A DNA stretch of 64,000 nucleotides from contig JANOVM010000080.1 in the NCBI GenBank assembly GCA_031417395.1, forward strand, positions 1 through 64,000, written 5' to 3'. Both the position numbers and the translations under genes were made by a program. The stretch comes from JADKIH01 sp031417395. GTDB taxonomy: Bacteria > Bacteroidota > Bacteroidia > AKYH767-A > 2013-40CM-41-45. The notes below the pieces were generated by a model. That model saw only the letters and a list, made by a program, of their open reading frames with translations, searched no databases and had not been told where the DNA came from. Below are positions 59,215 through 64,000 of this stretch, one piece after another. How positions within the stretch are numbered: position 1 is the stretch's first letter; each line of letters begins with the position of its first letter.

Positions 59215-60411
59215 TTAATTTATAACGATCATTTTTTGAACAGAAGTATCTTTTAAGATCAACTTGACAATATAAGATCCTTTTGCAATTGGCAAATCAA
59301 GTATCTCTGAATTAGATTTTTGAAAAACTATGGATTCCTTTTTATAAACAATCTGATTCACTAAATTCAGAATTTCAATGCCTGTTGCTTTTTCACTACC
59401 ATCATAACTAATATTGAATTTTCCGTGAGAAGGATTTGGGTAAACGAAGATATTTTTATTATTTTCAATTTCTGATAAACCCGTACACGGTGTAACAGTA
59501 AGTGTTGCCGAAGAACTTGCACGTTCACTGCATTGCGATACTAAAACAAAGTAGGTTTTGCCATTTAAAGAAAGCGGAGGATTCGTAAGTGTTAATTGAG
59601 AAGTATTCACGCCACTATAAATGCTGTTATTACTAAGCATTGTTCCGTTTTCATACCATTGATATGTAAGCGGTGCCGATTGTCCTGCAATTCCTGAAGC
59701 AATTCCTGAAAATGTTGCAGTAGTGCAATCAGTGCCTATAGTATCATGCAAAGCATAAACAATTGGCGACATATTATTGAAGTCATTTAACAAGGAATTT
59801 CCTGCAATACTAGTATATGTGCCACTTGTACTAATAACTGCAGAGGTGCCGGGAACGCAGCTTGGGTCTGTCCATTTGGTGACGGCCATCTTTATAGAAA
59901 CATTCGTTCCGGCAAGAGAATCTATTGTTGGACGAATCATTGAAATATTGCAGGGTTCACAATTCATTGGCCCCGAATTACTTAAAATTCTGAATCTTCC
60001 TACTTTTTCAGTTTGATTTAGGTTGTTGAATAATGTACCGGATCCGCACGTACCTGCTAAATTTGAAGCCACCTGAAAAGCACTCAGTGAATTTGGGCCG
60101 GCATTCATTTGAATGCTATTGGGAGAATAATTAAGCAGGGTAGTGGAGCCTGAAATGTAGGATATAGATGGTGAGTTCCCCGCAGGTAGCCAGGCAGGAT
60201 TTACGTAAAAAGCAAATTGAATGGTCCGAAAAGCCCAGGGAGAAGTTGAAGTGCTTCTGAGGAATACATCAAATTCATATGTAGTTGTATTTATTACGGA
60301 ATCATTGGCAATGAATACATCAAAGGTTTGTGCGGAAGAGGTTTTCCCGAAAGGCATTAATAAAATTATTATTAGCACATAGAAGGGATTAAATGGAAAT
60401 ACTTTTAACAT
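59215..60411 (-). CDS. Secreted protein with T9SS type A sorting domain
   Basis: A 398-residue exported protein. Signal (FYVLIIILLMPFGKTSSAQ), a middle part of beta-sandwich character (FDVFIANDSVINTTTYEFDV, FLRSTSTSPWAFRTIQFAFY), then an Ig-like segment (LTYQWYENGTMLSNNSIYSG) and a C-terminal sorting domain (IFVYPNPSHGKFNISYDGSE, LPIAKGSYIVKLILKD). No enzyme domain. Probably a surface or released adhesin-like protein of unknown partner. Convergent with the GH31 gene. Confidence 0.88.
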   Translation of the reverse strand: MLKVFPFNPFYVLIIILLMPFGKTSSAQTFDVFIANDSVINTTTYEFDVFLRSTSTSPWAFRTIQFAFYVNPAWLPAGNSPSISYISGSTTLLNYSPNSIQMNAGPNSLSAFQVASNLAGTCGSGTLFNNLNQTEKVGRFRILSNSGPMNCEPCNISMIRPTIDSLAGTNVSIKMAVTKWTDPSCVPGTSAVISTSGTYTSIAGNSLLNDFNNMSPIVYALHDTIGTDCTTATFSGIASGIAGQSAPLTYQWYENGTMLSNNSIYSGVNTSQLTLTNPPLSLNGKTYFVLVSQCSERASSSATLTVTPCTGLSEIENNKNIFVYPNPSHGKFNISYDGSEKATGIEILNLVNQIVYKKESIVFQKSNSEILDLPIAKGSYIVKLILKDTSVQKMIVIN

Positions 60412-61188
60412 TTCTAAAAGTTGTTTAAGAGATTTGGTGGGGTATAAAAATAATTATTCCATACCCGATATTATTTTATCAGTACACTACAAAATAAAAA
60501 GTTCATGAAGTTATTAAAAACTTCTATTTCCTGCAAATAGTAATAGAAATTCCAATTTATTATAGATAATAAAATTTGAAAGGTATTTGGTTTTATTGTT
60601 CAATTATATTGCCAATAAAATAATATTAGTTTATGTTTATTCAAGGTTTTTCTGCTTTCCCAAATTCATTTTGGAAAATCATTTTAAATAATTAATTATA
60701 TGTAAAATTCAAGTTAATTATTTAGTTCTTTTTATTTACCTATATCAAACAATTTATTAAAATAACAATTGCAAATGGGTTAAACGTTCTGCAAAAAAAT
60801 TACGTAGCGCCTATTTTAAAAGGGTTTTCAGCGAAAATAATTTTCATCTCATTATTTAATACATGTCAATAGATATGATTGTGTTCAGGTACCGTTTTAT
60901 TGAATTAATTATCTCAATATAACTAATTAAAACTATATATTTATTATTAAAAAAGAATTAAAATTCGTTTCATTGAGTTCTAGCTACTTTATTTTATAAT
61001 AAAAAATGTCTCAAAAGCGCCAATTTTGGTGATTTTTAACAAAAATTTAATTCCTAAAAAAAATTGTAGTATTTCGAAACAAATACTAACTTGCGAACTT
61101 TATTTAGGGTTATTTAATTAAAAGTAATAATTCTAAAATATTATTTGATTTATTAAAAACACCAAAAAACACCAAATACACTTATAAA
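60412..61188. other. Long AT-rich intergenic region
   Basis: About 780 bases between divergent secreted-protein genes. Very AT-rich with many homopolymer runs; ACACCAAAAAACACCAAATA near 61160 is a short direct repeat. I see no gene, RNA or clear promoter. Probably holds both promoters. Confidence 0.5.
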
Positions 61189-64000
61189 ATGAAAACAATT
61201 ACTGCTAAATCATTCAGGAATGTACTTTTTGTGCTACTACTTCTGACTGGAAAATTTTCACAAGCACAAGGGACTGGTTCTATTGGATCACAAGGAAATG
61301 TAATTAATGATCTGTGTCCAAGTGCATTTATTTATGACCGTCAGGCCTATTGCGGTCAGATGAAATTGGATGCAACTATTATTCAATCAAATTCAAACCC
61401 GCCTATACCTGTGGTAAGTTCATTCTGGACTTCAACAGGTACCGGTACTTTTTCTCCTAATGCCAATGCAGTAAATGCAGTTTATACATTTTCTCATCAG
61501 GATTCTATGGTTGGTAATGTTACTATATATTTTAACGTACAAGGTGCTTTAGGATGCTTGTATGTAACATCAGTTAATTTGAATATCAACAACAGTAATC
61601 CACTTAGCGACAATGATCCCTGCACCGTTGATGCCTGTAATTCAACAAATGGAACAGTGACACATACTCCTATTCCAAATTGTCCCGGCTGCACAAATCC
61701 TCCAACAGCAACTGTCGGAGGCCCTTATTCTACCAGCTGTGCCGCTGTTGCGATTAGTGTAACATTAGGTGGATCTGCTTCAGGCGGTATATGGACTTCA
61801 TCCGGAACCGGAACATTTATTCCAAATGCAACTAATGCAAACTCTTATTTGCCTTCACCGGCTGATTTAGCTAGCGGAACTCCTAAAACATTAACCTTCA
61901 CTTCGAATAATCCAAATGGAGCGCCTTGCGTACCGGCTGTTTCTTCAACGACAATTAGTTTTACTTCTTTAAGTGATAATAATCCCTGTACTTTGGATCA
62001 ATGCGATAACGGTGTAATAGTTCATGCGCAGGTTTTAAACGGTTCACCGGGTGCTTCCGATAATAATCAGTGTACTAACGATATTTGTATTAGCGGAAAT
62101 ACTGTTCATAATCCACTATCCGGCCCAACAGCTCAGGATGGTAATCCTTGTACATTAGAAATATGTGTTAATGGTGTATTGCAATCAAATCCAACCAATC
62201 TTTCAGTTGGCGCAACATCCACACCTACTTCCAATTGCCTTAACAACGGAACAGCAACGGCTACTCCTTCAGGGGGAGTTACTACTCCTTCAACGCCATA
62301 TTTATTTTTATGGACACCGGGTAGTCAAACAACAGCAACTGCTTCGAACCTTGCTGCAGGTAATTATACAGTTAGGGTAACGGACAATAACGGTTGTACT
62401 ACTACATCTCCTGTTGTAGTTGGCGCCGGAACAGGATCATTGGGTGCGCCGGTTATAACCGGTCCTTTGTCCGTTTGCAGAAATCAAACATACACCTATT
62501 CAATAGTAGCAGTGCCCGGTGCAACATCTTACAACTGGACATTCCCTACCCGTGCAACCGGTGTAGTTGCTCCCGGAGGACTTTCTGCTAGCGTTACTTA
62601 CAGTGGTGGTCCGGGTGGACAATTCCCGAGCCCCAATCCACTTAGTAATCGAATTTGTGTAACAGCAGTAGGACCTTGCGGAACAAATCAGAGTTGTATT
62701 ACTATTGGTCTTGGAACAATACCGGCACCGGTTATTACCGGTCCTACAACTGTTTGCCCAACACAGACATTCACCTATTCAATAGTTGCAGTACCGGGTG
62801 CAACATCTTACAACTGGACTTTCCCTACCCGCTCAACTCATGTTACTGCTGCGAACGGATTATCAACGGTCGTTACTTTCAATAGTAACTTTCCTAGTCC
62901 AAATCTGAGTCATAATAATATTTGCGTTACAGCTGTTGGTCCTTGTGGTTCAAGTCCTCAGGTTTGTATTCAGATTACAAAAGGAATTTTACCGTCACCT
63001 GTTATTACCGGCCCTACAATTGTTTGCCCAACACAGACATATACTTATTCAATAGTTGCAGTACCGGGTGCTACATCCTACACTTGGTCATTCCCAACAC
63101 GTTCATCTCATGTAACTGCGGCTAACGGATTATCAACAGTCGTTACTTACAATAGTAATTTCCCTAGTCCAAATCTTAGTCATAATAATATTTGTGTAAC
63201 AGCTAATAGCCCTTGCGGTTCAAGTCCTCAGGTTTGTATTCAGATTTCAAAAGGACTTCAAACAGCACCTGTTATAACAGGACCTATTTTAGTTTGCAGA
63301 AATCAAACATATACCTATTCCATTGTGCCTGTTCCGGGTGCTACATCGTATACATGGGAATTTCCTACCCGTTCTACCGGAACAGTTGCACCAGGCGGAT
63401 TATCAGCAAGCGTTGCATATACCGGTGGTCCCGGCGGTCAATTCCCAAGCCCTAATCCAAGTAGTAATGATATTTGTGTAACTGCAAATGGACCGTGCGG
63501 AAATAGCCAGACTTGTGTTATTATTGGTCTTGATCCGATTTGCCCTGTATTATGTAACAATCCACCTACAGCAAATTCAAATACTACTGCAACACCTTAC
63601 TTCGAGTGTGGAAATACTCCATCTTCCTCCATTGTTTCTTTACATGGTTCCGTTGGTGGTAGTGCAACAAATGGTACATGGTCAACTTCCGGAACCGGTA
63701 CTTTTACTCCAAATACTTTAACCGGTAACTATACTCCTTCTCAAGCTGATATAAATTCAGGAAGTGTAACACTAACACTTACCTCCAATAATCCTTCAGG
63801 ATTACCTTGCGTAGCAGCTACTAGTACAGCTCTTGTTACTTTTAACACACTTCCACCTACACCATTAACTATCACAGGTCCACAGATTGTTTGTCCCGGT
63901 TCTACTGTTCAGTATTGCATAACTATACCTCCGGGTTCAAATACTACTGCTTTCCATTGGTGGATAGATCGTACTGCTAATCCTTCTTTATCATTCAATC
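61189..64000 (+). CDS. Very large secreted protein with tandem PKD-like repeats, 3' end outside the window
   Basis: An uninterrupted frame of more than 935 codons that starts at ATG 61189 and has no stop before the window ends. Signal peptide (RNVLFVLLLLTGKFSQAQ), then Cys-rich segments with SDNDPCTVDACNS and SDNNPCTLDQCDN, and four tandem about 90-residue PKD-like units at 62446, 62725, 62995 and 63265. Each unit has PVITGP, C-x-Q-T-x-TYSIV, VPGATSY-x-W, FPSPN and ICVTA. Most likely a type IX-secreted adhesin, but the C-terminus is not visible. Short plus-strand frames inside are shadows. Confidence 0.9.
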   Translation, partial: MKTITAKSFRNVLFVLLLLTGKFSQAQGTGSIGSQGNVINDLCPSAFIYDRQAYCGQMKLDATIIQSNSNPPIPVVSSFWTSTGTGTFSPNANAVNAVYTFSHQDSMVGNVTIYFNVQGALGCLYVTSVNLNINNSNPLSDNDPCTVDACNSTNGTVTHTPIPNCPGCTNPPTATVGGPYSTSCAAVAISVTLGGSASGGIWTSSGTGTFIPNATNANSYLPSPADLASGTPKTLTFTSNNPNGAPCVPAVSSTTISFTSLSDNNPCTLDQCDNGVIVHAQVLNGSPGASDNNQCTNDICISGNTVHNPLSGPTAQDGNPCTLEICVNGVLQSNPTNLSVGATSTPTSNCLNNGTATATPSGGVTTPSTPYLFLWTPGSQTTATASNLAAGNYTVRVTDNNGCTTTSPVVVGAGTGSLGAPVITGPLSVCRNQTYTYSIVAVPGATSYNWTFPTRATGVVAPGGLSASVTYSGGPGGQFPSPNPLSNRICVTAVGPCGTNQSCITIGLGTIPAPVITGPTTVCPTQTFTYSIVAVPGATSYNWTFPTRSTHVTAANGLSTVVTFNSNFPSPNLSHNNICVTAVGPCGSSPQVCIQITKGILPSPVITGPTIVCPTQTYTYSIVAVPGATSYTWSFPTRSSHVTAANGLSTVVTYNSNFPSPNLSHNNICVTANSPCGSSPQVCIQISKGLQTAPVITGPILVCRNQTYTYSIVPVPGATSYTWEFPTRSTGTVAPGGLSASVAYTGGPGGQFPSPNPSSNDICVTANGPCGNSQTCVIIGLDPICPVLCNNPPTANSNTTATPYFECGNTPSSSIVSLHGSVGGSATNGTWSTSGTGTFTPNTLTGNYTPSQADINSGSVTLTLTSNNPSGLPCVAATSTALVTFNTLPPTPLTITGPQIVCPGSTVQYCITIPPGSNTTAFHWWIDRTANPSLSFN
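62446..63534 (+). repeat. Four tandem PKD-like repeat units in DNA and protein
   Basis: Units start at 62446, 62725, 62995 and 63265 (lengths 279, 270, 270 and about 270 bases). Units 2 and 3 are the most alike (shared HVTAANGLSTVVT and NFPSPNLSHNNICVTA), and units 1 and 4 share VAPGGLSASV and GGPGGQFPSPNP, an A-B-B-A pattern suggesting stepwise duplication. Confidence 0.85.

Noticed and set aside
62165..63721. Several 65-80-codon plus-strand frames near the window end
   Set aside because: All are shadows of the single long reading frame that starts at 61189 and runs off the window.
1..64000. CRISPR array, tRNA or rRNA genes
   Set aside because: No regularly spaced direct repeats with unique spacers, and no cloverleaf or rRNA-like sequence was noticed on reading.

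Overview
The window looks like chromosomal DNA of a member of the Bacteroidota. Four secreted proteins look like type IX secretion cargo: three carry C-terminal Por/T9SS-type sorting domains, the fourth runs off the window edge before its C-terminus, and a fifth sorting domain is orphaned. Several genes sit behind promoters of the Bacteroidota type (TTG, about 20 nt, TAnnTTTG), ribosome-binding sites are mostly not recognisable, DNA is AT-rich, and families such as DUF4256, delta-60 propellers and PKD-like repeats are typical of the phylum. The exact order or genus cannot be fixed from sequence reading alone. I found no tRNA, rRNA or CRISPR array.

Layout. (1) 0.4-2 kb: a DUF4349 lipoprotein and a DUF1493 protein. 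(2) 2.3-6.2 kb: a tight four-gene operon (UbiA prenyltransferase, type III polyketide synthase, SAM methyltransferase, FAD oxidoreductase), a compact biosynthetic pathway whose product I cannot name. (3) 6.2-40.6 kb: a long accessory zone of short genes, many of them toxin-antitoxin or single-domain enzymes (VapC-type pair, broken ParE-type pair, HigBA, Panacea-type pair, cupin, NTF2-like, AHSA1, VOC, RibD-like, DUF1801, DinB, DUF4256). They are separated by several families of short dispersed repeats, group II intron 3'-end remnants, an IS91-type transposase pseudogene and gene fragments. Within it lies an intact DtxR-family regulator with a divergent operon (di-heme oxidoreductase, Rieske protein, porin) and a visible DtxR-type operator. 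(4) 31-37 kb: two large secreted beta-propeller proteins with sorting domains. (5) 38.4-44.6 kb: a CNNM/CorC-family gene with a premature stop, truncated sigma and LuxR genes abutting each other, a chromate transporter, an SPFH protein with a small membrane partner, and a methyltransferase. (6) 44.8-50.8 kb: six genes coding for two ATP-grasp ligases, a GCS2-type carboxylate-amine ligase, a class I glutamine amidotransferase and two alpha/beta hydrolases; this is the best candidate for an uncharacterised metabolic system. (7) 51-59.2 kb: glycogen/alpha-glucan metabolism (glgA, glgC, GH57, GT4, GH31). (8) 59.2-64 kb: a sorting-domain protein and the 5' part of a very large secreted protein with tandem PKD-like repeats that runs off the window.

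How it fits together. Regions 6 and 7 look like stable, intact metabolic loci. Region 3 looks like a site of repeated gain, loss and decay: gene ends coincide with repeats, at least four coding regions carry a single inactivating lesion, and a composite repeat (an imperfect hairpin followed by a group II domain V/VI segment) recurs downstream of genes. That composite repeat, with attC-like features, is the most unusual structural signal here.
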